A stretch of 64,000 nt of DNA from Herbidospora daliensis (GTDB lineage Bacteria > Actinomycetota > Actinomycetes > Streptosporangiales > Streptosporangiaceae), in NCBI RefSeq assembly GCF_001570585.1, contig NZ_BBXF01000007.1:325508-389507 (forward strand), in the 5' to 3' direction. Below the pieces are notes generated by a model, which saw only the letters and a program-made list of their open reading frames with translations, was not told the origin of the DNA and searched no databases. Position 1 is the stretch's first letter. Every line of letters begins with the position of its first letter. A program made the position numbers and the translations under genes. Shown piece by piece: positions 31,516 through 39,154 of the stretch.

Positions 31516-31547
31516 GAATTGACCGGCGGGTGCCGGGTAGTTAGCGT
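31516..31547 (+). promoter_or_regulatory. Overlapping candidate promoters of the RsbW-like gene
   Basis: Two readings overlap. A vegetative-type promoter: TTGACC (31519-31524), 17 nt, TAGCGT (31542-31547). A SigB-type promoter: GAAT (31516-31519), 15 nt, GGGTAG (31535-31540). Either would start transcription about 25 nt before GTG 31574. Confidence 0.45.
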
Positions 31548-31573
31548 GCGACGAGCTATCACAGGGGGACGGA

Positions 31574-31972
31574 GTGAACACCGACCAGCATCTCCGGTGG
31601 GCGATCACCACCGACCTGATCGGCCTGCGCGGCCGGGTGTCCGGCGTGGCCACCGAAGCAGGTCTGCGTGGCCACCGACTCAACGACCTGGTCACGGCGG
31701 TCAACGAAGCCGTGATCAACGTGCTGGAACACGGCGGCGGCGAGGGCCTCGTCGAGATCTGGTACGACGCCGACGGCATCACCGTCGAGGTGACCGACTC
31801 GGCCGGCACCCTCAAACCGCAGGACATCCACCGCAGCCGCCCCTCGTCGAGCACGCCCCGGGGCTTCGGCCTGTGGCTCATGGGCCAGCTGTGCGACGAG
31901 TTCAGCATCTCCCAGATGGTCGGCCGATCCCGCATCCGGTTGCGGATGACCCTTGCCCAGTCACCCCGCTAG
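31574..31972 (+). CDS. RsbW-like anti-sigma-factor kinase (HATPase_c)
   Basis: A 132-residue GHKL ATPase. The N box is AVNEAVINVLEHG (Asn44, Glu45, Asn49), the G1 box DSAGTL (Asp75) and the G2 region RGFGLWLMGQL (about 96-106). Such proteins bind a sigma factor and phosphorylate STAS antagonists. GTG 31574 is preceded by GGGGGACGGA. It is divergent from the SpoIIE/cobalamin/STAS operon and completes its partner switch. No sigma gene is in the window, so the target sigma is unknown. Confidence 0.9.
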   Translation: MNTDQHLRWAITTDLIGLRGRVSGVATEAGLRGHRLNDLVTAVNEAVINVLEHGGGEGLVEIWYDADGITVEVTDSAGTLKPQDIHRSRPSSSTPRGFGLWLMGQLCDEFSISQMVGRSRIRLRMTLAQSPR

Positions 31973-32065
31973 CCGCGTCCGACCGGCGGGCGTAGGCTCA
32001 CGACACGTGAGCGAGCGAGCCGTCGGGCACACGAGCCGGAAGCACCCGCCGACGGAGGAGACCGC

Positions 32066-33214
32066 GTGAGCGTCGATCTGGACTTCGCGGCGCGTCACGC
32101 GGGCCGGCCCGCCCGCGACCTGACCCGGCGCGACGTCGCCCGCGCCCTGCTGGCCGTGCCCTCGGGCCAGGCCCTGGTGTCGCTGCCCGAGCTGCGCCGC
32201 GACCTGATGGCGGCCGGGAACCCCCTCACGGTGGTGTTCTGGGAGTCGGCCAAGTCGACCCTGACCCGTATCGAGTCGGGCGTGGCCACCGTCGGCGACG
32301 TGCAGCGCTGGCTCGAGTCGACCGGCACCGAGCCGATCCTGCTGACCCGCAGCTACTTCGTCTGGCCCGACGAGAGCGAACGCGGCCCGGTGGCCACCGA
32401 GATGTACGGCCGCCTCGTCGCCCACCTGGAGGAGCTCGTCGAAGCGGGGGTGATCGACCCCGACGCGCTCGCCCAGGGCGACGTGACCTCGCGGCAGGCG
32501 TACGAGGAGCTGCAGGAGCGCTGGCTCACGGCCGGGCTGCCCGACGGGCGGGTGCCGGGCGTCTCGGTGAGCGAGGAGCAGGACGCCGAGCTCTACGCCG
32601 CCTGGGACGAGGAGGAGGCTTACGCCCTCCAGGAGCTCAGGAGGGCCCTCGACGACCTGCCCGAGCCGCCCTTCCCGGCGGGCGACCTGAAGGCGGCGGC
32701 CGACCGGCTGCGGCGTTCGCTGGTCTCGCCGGGCTTCCCCGGCAACGTGCTGCGGGCCTGCGCCGGCCTCGACGAAGACCGGCTGCCCGACGCCGACGAA
32801 GACCTGTGGTTGCGGGTGGCCGCCGGCATCGCCGCGCCGATCTCCGACCTGCCCGACGAAGAGGACGCCGCCCGGTTCTTCGACCTCGACGGCGAGCTCA
32901 GCCACGAAGACTCGGTGCTGGCGTCGTTGTGCGCGATCCACCACGCCGACTGGCTGGCCGCGATCGTCGCGCTGACCCGCTACGGCCCCGGGGTGCTGGC
33001 CTCGCCCGAGCGCATCGCCCGGTTCATCGCCGATTCCGAAGACCTGGTGAGCGAGCCCGACGACCCCGAGGAGCTCGAGGCGACCGAGATGCTGTTCACC
33101 TCGGTCACCCCGTTGTGGGCCCATCTCGGGATCGTCGACAAGGCCGAGGTGCTCACTCCGCTCGGCTGGTGGGGCCTGCCCAAGGCCCTCGAACGCGCCT
33201 GGTCAGGCGACTAG
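32066..33214 (+). CDS. Uncharacterised 382-residue acidic protein
   Basis: I do not recognise a named domain. The protein is cytoplasmic (no signal or membrane span), strongly acidic from about residue 180 on, and mostly helical. The N-terminal 100 residues, ending in VGDVQRWLESTGTEPILLTR, and a C-terminal block LTPLGWWGLPKALERAW are the most structured parts. GTG 32066 follows GGAGGAG. Its start is 93 bp after the RsbW-like gene on the same strand; coupling to the switch is possible but unsupported. Confidence 0.75.
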   Translation: MSVDLDFAARHAGRPARDLTRRDVARALLAVPSGQALVSLPELRRDLMAAGNPLTVVFWESAKSTLTRIESGVATVGDVQRWLESTGTEPILLTRSYFVWPDESERGPVATEMYGRLVAHLEELVEAGVIDPDALAQGDVTSRQAYEELQERWLTAGLPDGRVPGVSVSEEQDAELYAAWDEEEAYALQELRRALDDLPEPPFPAGDLKAAADRLRRSLVSPGFPGNVLRACAGLDEDRLPDADEDLWLRVAAGIAAPISDLPDEEDAARFFDLDGELSHEDSVLASLCAIHHADWLAAIVALTRYGPGVLASPERIARFIADSEDLVSEPDDPEELEATEMLFTSVTPLWAHLGIVDKAEVLTPLGWWGLPKALERAWSGD

Positions 33215-33481
33215 GTCGGCGTATTCGGGGTGGCGCTCGATGTAGCCCTTGATGAACGGGCACATCGGCACCACCTCGAGGCCACGCTCGCGGGCCGAGT
33301 CGAGCACCGCGCGGGCCAGCTTCGAGCCGAGGCCCTTGCCCTCGTGGGCCGGATCGATCTCGGTGTGCACGAACACGATCCGGCCGGGGCGCGGCAGGCG
33401 GTATTTGACGAAGCCCGCGACCGCGCCGTCGACGCTGATCTCGAAGCGCCCGGCCTCGGCGTCGTCGGCGACGTCAGTCAC
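33203..33481 (-). CDS. Small GNAT-fold protein (NATD1/YjdJ-like)
   Basis: A 92-residue compact acetyltransferase-fold protein. FVHTEIDPAHEGKGLGSKLARAVLDSAR contains the acetyl-CoA loop in the short form seen in the NATD1/YjdJ family, and VPMCPFIKGYIERHPEY is the characteristic ending. GTG 33481 overlaps the stop of the preceding 55-residue gene by 8 bp, so it is the third gene of an mca operon. Substrate unknown. Confidence 0.88.
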   Translation of the reverse strand: MTDVADDAEAGRFEISVDGAVAGFVKYRLPRPGRIVFVHTEIDPAHEGKGLGSKLARAVLDSARERGLEVVPMCPFIKGYIERHPEYADLVA

Positions 33482-33641
33482 TTTTGGATCCCTCGTGGGG
33501 CACCTCGATCTTCGCGATCTGCCGGTTCATCGACTTGATCAGGAAGAACAGGGCCACGCCGATGGAGGCGACGACGATGAACCCCAGCAGGCCGGGGCCG
33601 ATTGCCGTCGGGTCGGTGGCGGGAGCAGCGATCGAAATCAC
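33474..33641 (-). CDS. 55-residue single-span membrane protein downstream of mca
   Basis: GTG 33641 opens a 55-residue protein starting ISIAAPATDPTAIGP, with one membrane span (about 16-37, LLGFIVVASIGVALFFLI) and a basic/acidic tail KSMNRQIAKIEVPHEGSK. It begins 10 nt after the mca stop and overlaps the next gene. Mycobacteria also have a small membrane protein after mca (Rv1083), which supports it as real. It may be read both by coupling and from a leaderless promoter (TAGACT 7 nt upstream). Confidence 0.75.
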   Translation of the reverse strand: MISIAAPATDPTAIGPGLLGFIVVASIGVALFFLIKSMNRQIAKIEVPHEGSKSD

Positions 33642-33648
33642 GGTATGT

Positions 33649-33654
33649 AGTCTA
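33649..33654 (-). promoter_or_regulatory. TAGACT box overlapping the mca stop codon
   Basis: On the minus strand TAGACT matches TANNNT and ends 7 nt before GTG 33641. Its first three bases are the mca stop codon. It could give a leaderless internal transcript for the two small genes. Confidence 0.35.
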
Positions 33655-34542
33655 CGAGCAGGGGGCGGCGCCGGTTCCGGCGGGGACCTGGATGCCGGTG
33701 AACAGGTCGTCCTCCGGGAGGGTCACGTCGACCAGTGAACGGGCCAGGTGGTAGTCCTCGGTCGGCCAGACCTCCTGCTGGATCTCGCGCGGGCAGGCGA
33801 ACCAGAACCCGTCGGGGTCGACCTGGGTGGCGTGGGCCATCAGGGCGCGGTCGCGGGTCTCGAACCAGTCGCCGCAGGGCACCCGGGTGGTCGTCTCCCA
33901 CTTCTGCGGGCGGTCCTCCCAGCGGGCGATCCAGTCGGCGTAGGGGGAGCCCAGGCCGCGGGCGTTCATGGCCTCGTGGAGCGCCTCGAAGCGGGCCTTG
34001 GTGAAACCGCCGTGGAAGTACATCTTGAGCGGCTGCCACGGCTCGCCCGTGCCCGGGTAGCGGTCGGGGTCGCCGGCCGCGTCGAAGGCCTCGACCGACA
34101 CCCGGTTGGTCTTGATGTGGTCGGGGTGCGGGTAGCCGCCGTCGTCGTCGTAGGTGAGGATCACGTGGGGCCGGAACTCGCGGACGGCCGCCACGAGCGG
34201 CGCCGACGCGACCTCGATCGGCTGGAGGGCGAAGCAGCCCTCAGGCAGCGGCTCGTTCTCGTCTTCGGGCAGGCCCGAGTCGACGAAGCCGAGGAACCGC
34301 TGGTCCACGCCGAGGATCTCCCTCGCGCGCTCCATCTCCAGCCGGCGGACCTCGCCCATGTTCTCCAGGATGTCGGGGCGGTCCATCTTGGGGTTCAAGA
34401 TCGAACCGCGTTCCCCGCCCGTGCAGGTCACGACGAGGACCTCGACGCCCTCGGCGGCGTACCGGGCCATCGTCGCGGCGCCCTTGCTCGACTCGTCGTC
34501 GGGGTGCGCGTGCACGGCCATCAGCCTCAGCGCGTTCGTCAC
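33652..34542 (-). CDS. mca: Mycothiol S-conjugate amidase
   Basis: A 296-residue zinc amidase of the LmbE/PIG-L family. It cleaves mycothiol S-conjugates to mercapturic acids and glucosaminyl-inositol, a detoxification step. Zinc ligands are in VHAHPDDESSKG (His13, Asp16) and GGYPHPDHIKTN (near 142). FVDSGLPEDENEPLPEGCFA separates Mca from its paralogue MshB. GTG 34542 follows GGAGA. Presence implies a mycothiol-producing actinobacterium. It heads an operon with two small genes. Confidence 0.93.
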   Translation of the reverse strand: MTNALRLMAVHAHPDDESSKGAATMARYAAEGVEVLVVTCTGGERGSILNPKMDRPDILENMGEVRRLEMERAREILGVDQRFLGFVDSGLPEDENEPLPEGCFALQPIEVASAPLVAAVREFRPHVILTYDDDGGYPHPDHIKTNRVSVEAFDAAGDPDRYPGTGEPWQPLKMYFHGGFTKARFEALHEAMNARGLGSPYADWIARWEDRPQKWETTTRVPCGDWFETRDRALMAHATQVDPDGFWFACPREIQQEVWPTEDYHLARSLVDVTLPEDDLFTGIQVPAGTGAAPCS

Positions 34543-34623
34543 GGCTCTCCTTGTCAAAGCATCCAATAGCGTTGGTGAGAATTGTCTCGGACAACGCCGG
34601 GACCTCGCAGGGAGATTCCTTTC

Positions 34624-35037
34624 ATGTCGGCACCAGCTCCGCGCCCGATCCTGGGCACCCCCGACGAGTTCCCGCCGAGGCCGCCCATGGGGCGCGGCCG
34701 GTTCGTCGTGTACGCCGTCATGGCCGTCGTCGTCGCGATCGTGGCCGGCGGCTGGGGTTACGTGATCCTGTCGGCGCGGGGCAACCCGGAGGTGCGGGCC
34801 GACGTCATGACCTTCGACACCAGCCGCCCCGATTCCGCCGAGATCACCTTCATGGTGCACAAGCCGGAAGACCGCGCGGCGACGTGCCGTCTGCGGGCCG
34901 TCGACGTCCACCACGTCGAGGTCGGGACCCGGGAGATCACCATTCCCCCGGGCGACGGTGACGTCACCCTGACCGAACAGGTGAGGATCAACGCGCAAGC
35001 CACAAGCGTAGATGTTCAGGGCTGCTCCCTCGTATAG
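34624..35037 (+). CDS. DUF4307 single-span membrane protein
   Basis: A 137-residue protein: a Pro-rich cytoplasmic N-terminus, one membrane span (about 27-47, VVYAVMAVVVAIVAGGWGYV) and an extracytoplasmic beta-rich domain ending in two cysteines (RAATCRLRAV and VQGCSLV) that may pair. The family is DUF4307 and is regularly placed between mca and greA (M. tuberculosis Rv1081c). ATG 34624 follows GGGAG. Divergent from mca by 81 bp. Function unknown. Confidence 0.85.
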   Translation: MSAPAPRPILGTPDEFPPRPPMGRGRFVVYAVMAVVVAIVAGGWGYVILSARGNPEVRADVMTFDTSRPDSAEITFMVHKPEDRAATCRLRAVDVHHVEVGTREITIPPGDGDVTLTEQVRINAQATSVDVQGCSLV

Positions 35038-35059
35038 ACTGGAATCTTTGGGGAAGCGT

Positions 35060-35088
35060 TCGAAGGCGTTAACTTGTTAGCCCTTCGA
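35060..35088 (+). other. Hairpin in the greA leader
   Basis: TCGAAGGC (35060-35067) can pair with GCCCTTCGA (35080-35088) with one bulged C and a 12-nt loop, about 30 nt before the greA start. It may be an attenuator or a weak terminator for DUF4307; no T tract follows. Confidence 0.35.
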
Positions 35089-35116
35089 CTCACCTAGGGA
35101 AGCAAGGAGAACCCGC

Positions 35117-35617
35117 GTGGCCGTCTCCCACAACGAGAACGTCACCTGGCTGACGCAGGAGGCGTACGACCGCCTCAAAGAGGAGTACGACCGCCTTTCT
35201 GGCCCGGGTCGGATCGAGATCGCCAAGAAGATCGAGGCCGCCCGCGAGGAGGGCGACCTGAAGGAGAACGGCGGCTACCACGCCGCCAAGGACGAACAGG
35301 GCAAGATGGAGGCCCGGATCTTCCACCTCCGGCAGATCCTCGACACCGCGAAGGTGGGCGAGGCGCCCCGCACCGAAGGTGTGGTGGGTCCCGGCATGAC
35401 GGTGACGATCCGGTTCGAGGGTGACGACGAAGAGGTCACCTTCCTGCTCGCCTCCCGCGAGGAGAGCGGTTCGCCGATCGACGTCTATTCGCCGAAGTCG
35501 CCGCTGGGGGCTGCGATCAACGGCAAGAAGATCGGCGAGAAGGCCAGCTACACCATGCCCAACGGTCGCTCGATCACCGTCGAGGTGCTGGAGGCGGTTC
35601 CCTACATTGGGAGCTGA
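35117..35617 (+). CDS. greA: Transcription elongation factor GreA
   Basis: A 166-residue GreA. The N-terminal coiled coil (about 12-85) contains KIEAAREEGDLKENGGYHAAKDEQG with the acidic tip that enters the RNA polymerase channel to stimulate transcript cleavage. The C-terminal FKBP-like domain has SPIDVYSPKSPLGAAINGKK. GTG 35117 follows AAGGAGA. An intrinsic terminator ends the transcript. Confidence 0.95.
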   Translation: MAVSHNENVTWLTQEAYDRLKEEYDRLSGPGRIEIAKKIEAAREEGDLKENGGYHAAKDEQGKMEARIFHLRQILDTAKVGEAPRTEGVVGPGMTVTIRFEGDDEEVTFLLASREESGSPIDVYSPKSPLGAAINGKKIGEKASYTMPNGRSITVEVLEAVPYIGS

Positions 35618-35635
35618 CGCGTTCGTCTGACATCG

Positions 35636-35668
35636 AATCCGCCGGAGAAGCGTGCTCCGGCGGATTTT
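35636..35668 (+). terminator. Intrinsic terminator after greA
   Basis: TCCGCCGGAG (35638-35647) and CTCCGGCGGA (35655-35664) form a perfect 10-bp stem, 7-nt loop, followed by TTTT and flanked by AA that extends the stem. Confidence 0.92.
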
Positions 35669-35741
35669 GACTTCTCGGGCCTCATTGGGCACAGTCGTGG
35701 AACGGGACAGCCCGATGAACGTCTTCGGAGGGAGTGGTGGC

Positions 35742-36983
35742 GTGCCCCTGCGGGTCGGAGGCTTCCTCCACGAAGCCCGTCAGGATCTCGCCTATCGCCC
35801 CCGGCTTCGCCGCCCCCACCTCGCCCGACGGGCCGTCCCCGTCATCGGGGTCGCGCTCGCGGTGGTGCTGATCACCGACTTACTCGTGCTCGCCGGGCTC
35901 GACGGGGTGCAGGAACGCGCCGCCCTCGACCTGCCCCGCCCGCCCGCCGCCGGCGACTACGTCGCGGCCAGCGGTCAGGTCCCCACCAACGCGGTCGCCC
36001 CCCTGGGCAAGCTGGCCCGCCCCCACCTCTTCGTCGTCGCCCCCTCGGCGCTCAAGCCCGAGCAGGTCGACGAGGTCCGCAGGCAGAAGGGCGTGAAGGC
36101 GGTCGAGCTCGCCGACGCCGCCGACGTGAACCTCGGCGGCTGGCGGGTGCCGACGATGGGCGTCGACCCCTCGACGTTCCGCCGGTTCACCCCGAAGAAG
36201 ACCGCCTCCTCCGACGAACTCTGGACCAACGTGGCCGCCGGCGACGTCGTGGTCTCCTACGAACTCGGCAAGGAGGGCGGCCTCAAGCTCGGCGGCGACG
36301 TCGCGAGCCCCGGGGCCGAGCTGCGGGTGGGCGCCTACGCCACGGTCGGCATGGGGTCGATCCACGCCGTGGTCTCCCGCGAGACCGCGACCCGGCTCGG
36401 GCTGCCCCACGGCAACGCCATGGTGGTGAGCGCGCCCAGCGTCGACTCCGCCAAGCTGCGCAAGGCGCTGCTGAAGGTGCTGCCGGGCAGCCAGATCGCC
36501 ACGATCAACCCGGTCGTGGTCGCGCCGCCGCGCCAGCACATCGCCCAGCCGCGGCAGGTCGTGCAGTGGCCGGCCTCGGCGTTCATGACCAGCCCGCAGA
36601 TGCAGACCGCGCTGCAGGCGGCCGCCTCCAAGCTCGGCAGCCGCTACGTGTGGGGGGCCGAGGGCCCCGACACCTTCGACTGCTCCGGCCTGGTGCAGTG
36701 GGCCTTCGCGCAGGCCGGCATCAAGATGCCGAGGGTGACCAACCAGCAGTGGGCGACCGGGCCGCAGGTCTCGCTCGCCCAGGCCCAGCCGGGCGACCTG
36801 CTGTTCTGGCGCAGCGACCCGACCAACCCGGGCTACATCTCCCACGTGGCCATCTACTGGGGCGACGGGAAGATGCTCCACTCGCCGCGTACCGGCGACG
36901 TCGTGAAGATCGCCCCGATCAACATGCGCAACCTCGCCGGAGTGGTGCGGGTCAGCCCTCAGGTCGCGGCGCAGGTTCGATAG
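35742..36983 (+). CDS. NlpC/P60 peptidase with MacB-like extracytoplasmic domain
   Basis: A 413-residue membrane-anchored protein. A basic cytoplasmic N-terminus precedes one span (about 35-55, VIGVALAVVLITDLLVLAG). Residues about 65-285 resemble the periplasmic core of MacB/FtsX-type permeases (MGVDPSTFRRFTP, GDVVVSYELGKEGGLKLGG, VSRETATRLGLP). The C-terminal NlpC/P60 domain (about 293-413) has the nucleophile in TFDCSGLVQWA (near 313) and His in ISHVAIYWGDG (near 368). It should cut peptidoglycan stem peptides. GTG 35742 is chosen for GGAGGGAG at 35727-35734; the frame opens earlier without support. It overlaps the convergent TetR gene by 32 bp. Confidence 0.85.
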   Translation: MPLRVGGFLHEARQDLAYRPRLRRPHLARRAVPVIGVALAVVLITDLLVLAGLDGVQERAALDLPRPPAAGDYVAASGQVPTNAVAPLGKLARPHLFVVAPSALKPEQVDEVRRQKGVKAVELADAADVNLGGWRVPTMGVDPSTFRRFTPKKTASSDELWTNVAAGDVVVSYELGKEGGLKLGGDVASPGAELRVGAYATVGMGSIHAVVSRETATRLGLPHGNAMVVSAPSVDSAKLRKALLKVLPGSQIATINPVVVAPPRQHIAQPRQVVQWPASAFMTSPQMQTALQAAASKLGSRYVWGAEGPDTFDCSGLVQWAFAQAGIKMPRVTNQQWATGPQVSLAQAQPGDLLFWRSDPTNPGYISHVAIYWGDGKMLHSPRTGDVVKIAPINMRNLAGVVRVSPQVAAQVR

Positions 36984-37563
36984 GCAGGCCGGCCTCCAGC
37001 AGGGCGAACGCCTCGTCGACCATGTCGGCGAACGGGACGTCGTCTTCGGCGGTCGCCCAGGTCTGCAGCACCGGGATGATCGTGCCCATGACCGCGCCGA
37101 TGAGGACGCGTACCGGGAACGAGGCGGGGTCGGCGCCGGTGCGGGCGGCGATGCCGTCGGCGAGCAGGTCCATCGTGTCGAGCATGTTCTGGAAGATCCG
37201 GGCCCTGATGGCCGGCACGCCCATCTGGAGGCGGGCGCGGGCCCGGATCTCGGTGAGCTCGTGGTCGGGGATGCCGCGCATGGCCTCGCCGAAGGCGTTG
37301 CGCAGGGCCCTGACCGGCGGCACGTCGGGCGGCTGGGCGGTCAGGCGCTCGACCAGCAGCGGGTCGTAGTCGTCTTGGACGACGATGTCTTCCTTGGTGG
37401 GGAAGTAGCGGAAGAGCGTGCTGGGGGACACCTCGGCGGCCTCGGCGATCTGCTCGATCGTGGTCGCGTCGTAGCCCTGCTGGGCGAACAACCGCAGGGC
37501 GTGTTCCTGGATCGTCCGCCGAGTCTTCTCCTTCTTGCGTTCACGCAGTCCCGGCGAGTTCAT
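36952..37563 (-). CDS. TetR-family regulator
   Basis: A 203-residue TetR repressor. The N-terminal HTH is at about 12-58, with TIEQIAEAAEVSPSTLFRYFPTKED as the recognition segment. The C-terminal about 140 residues are a helical ligand/dimer domain. Its start overlaps the end of the MFS gene by 23 bp on the same strand, so it is the second gene of that operon and likely represses it. Confidence 0.9.
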   Translation of the reverse strand: MNSPGLRERKKEKTRRTIQEHALRLFAQQGYDATTIEQIAEAAEVSPSTLFRYFPTKEDIVVQDDYDPLLVERLTAQPPDVPPVRALRNAFGEAMRGIPDHELTEIRARARLQMGVPAIRARIFQNMLDTMDLLADGIAARTGADPASFPVRVLIGAVMGTIIPVLQTWATAEDDVPFADMVDEAFALLEAGLPIEPAPRPEG

Positions 37564-39076
37564 GGGTCGATTCTCCCGCCGGTTCCGCGGGAGCGGAACG
37601 CATGAACGTCACGATCAGCAGCGCGGCGAGCACCATCAGGCCGCCGCAGGCCCACAACACGGCGTCCATGGCGTCGGCGAAGGCCGCCCGGCCGGCGTCG
37701 GCCCAGCCGGGCACGCGCACCGCCGTCGCCACCGAGTCGCGCACCGGGGCGGGGGCGGCCGGGGGGAGCGCGTGGACGTACACGGAAGAAAGAAGGCTGC
37801 CCAGCCCGGCCACGCCGAACGCGCCGCCGGTCTGGCGGAGGGCCTGGAGCACGCCGTTGCCCATGCCGGTGCGGTCGGGCGGGAGGAGGGCGAGCAGGCC
37901 GTCCATGGCCGGGACCATGGTCAGACCCACGCCGGCCCCGGCGAGGGCGAGCCAGGTCGCGGTGTACGGATAGTCGCCCGGCAGCACCGCCCCCGCCATC
38001 AGGCCCGCCGCCAGCAGCAGCAGTCCGGCGGCCATGATGACCCGCAGGCTCAGCAGCCTGATCAGGCGCTCGCCGACCAGGCCGCCCGCCATCAGCCCGG
38101 CGACCATGGGCACGATGCGCAACCCGGTGCCCATCGCGTCGAAACCCTGGACGGCCTGGAGGTAGAGCGGCGCGACGAACAGCACGCCCATCATGCCGAG
38201 CGAGACCACGGTCGCGCCGAGGGCGCCCCAGACGAAGGTGCGGTCGCGGAACAGCGCCAGGTCCATCATCGGGGCCTGGGCGCGGGCCTCCACGCGTACG
38301 AAGAGAAGAAGGAGCAGCAGTCCGGCGGCGATCGGCCCGAGCACCAGGGGCGAGCCCCAGCCGCGCACCGGCGCCTCGATGACGCCGAAGACCAGCGCGG
38401 CGAGGCCGGTCACCGACAGCAGCGTGCCGGGGACGTCGGCGCCCTTCCGCTGCGGATCCCGCGACTCCGGCACCAGCACCACCACCGCGACCAGGGCGAC
38501 CACCACGGCGGGCAGGTTGATCAGGAAGATCGAGCCCCACCAGAAGTGGTCGAGCAGGTAGCCGCCGACGATCGGGCCGAGCGGCAGGCCCACGGCCATG
38601 CCGGCGGTGAAGACGGCGATGGCCCTGGCCCGCTCGGCGGGCGGGAAGATCGTCGGCAGGATCGACGTCGACAGCGGCGTGATCAGGGCCGCCCCCGCGC
38701 CCATGAGCGCCCGCCCGGCGATCAGCCACCCGGTGGAGTCGGCCAGCATCGCCACGGCCGAGGCGACGCCGAACGCCACCAGCCCCGCGACCAGCAGCTT
38801 CTTGCGCCCGAACCGGTCGCCGAAGACCCCGGCGGGCAGCAGCAGGGCGGCGAACACGACGAGGTAGGCGTCGACGATCCACTGGAGTTCACCGGTGGTC
38901 GCGCCGAGGTCGACGGCGAGGGTGGGCAGCGCGACGTTGAGCACGGTCGCGTCGAGCCCGATCACGAGAACGGAGAGAACCAGGGCTGATAAGGCCCACC
39001 ATCTGGAAGCGAGACGCGGGCGGCCGGAGGCCGACCGTGGCTCGCGTTCGGGAATCTGCCCAAATGAAGTCGTCAT
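37541..39076 (-). CDS. DHA2-family (EmrB/QacA) MFS drug-efflux transporter
   Basis: A 511-residue major-facilitator with about 14 membrane spans. VLVIGLDATVLNVALPTLA (span 1), LQWIVDAYLVVFAALLLPAG and GDRFGRKKLLVAG (motif A) are diagnostic of the DHA2 group that exports drugs by proton antiport. ATG 39076 directly follows a -10 box, so the mRNA may be leaderless. A TetR gene overlaps its 3' end. Confidence 0.92.
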   Translation of the reverse strand: MTTSFGQIPEREPRSASGRPRLASRWWALSALVLSVLVIGLDATVLNVALPTLAVDLGATTGELQWIVDAYLVVFAALLLPAGVFGDRFGRKKLLVAGLVAFGVASAVAMLADSTGWLIAGRALMGAGAALITPLSTSILPTIFPPAERARAIAVFTAGMAVGLPLGPIVGGYLLDHFWWGSIFLINLPAVVVALVAVVVLVPESRDPQRKGADVPGTLLSVTGLAALVFGVIEAPVRGWGSPLVLGPIAAGLLLLLLFVRVEARAQAPMMDLALFRDRTFVWGALGATVVSLGMMGVLFVAPLYLQAVQGFDAMGTGLRIVPMVAGLMAGGLVGERLIRLLSLRVIMAAGLLLLAAGLMAGAVLPGDYPYTATWLALAGAGVGLTMVPAMDGLLALLPPDRTGMGNGVLQALRQTGGAFGVAGLGSLLSSVYVHALPPAAPAPVRDSVATAVRVPGWADAGRAAFADAMDAVLWACGGLMVLAALLIVTFMRSAPAEPAGESTHELAGTA

Positions 39077-39099
39077 TTTTTGATAGTAGCTCTCAAAAA
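39077..39099. promoter_or_regulatory. 23-bp palindrome over the MFS -10 box
   Basis: TTTTTGA (39077-39083) and TCAAAAA (39093-39099) are perfect 7-bp inverted arms with a 9-nt spacer, lying immediately upstream of the MFS ATG and spanning its -10. Size and position fit an operator for the cotranscribed TetR repressor. Confidence 0.55.
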
Positions 39100-39113
39100 G
39101 TAGTTACTGTCAA
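39083..39113 (-). promoter_or_regulatory. Candidate MFS-TetR operon promoter
   Basis: On the minus strand TTGACA (39113-39108), 19-nt spacer, TACTAT (39088-39083), and 6 nt to ATG 39076. The spacer is 1-2 nt longer than ideal. It implies a leaderless transcript. Confidence 0.5.
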
Positions 39114-39138
39114 TATCGTGCTGCGTCGCGAGCAACGA

Positions 39139-39154
39139 TGTAATGTTGATTACA
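39139..39154. promoter_or_regulatory. Perfect palindrome across the start of the 169-residue gene
   Basis: TGTAAT-GTTG-ATTACA is a perfect 6-bp inverted repeat that contains a TAATGT -10 box (39141-39146, 7 nt before the ATG) and ends on the first base of the ATG. It is a plausible operator; autoregulation by the encoded protein is an inference. Confidence 0.55.
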
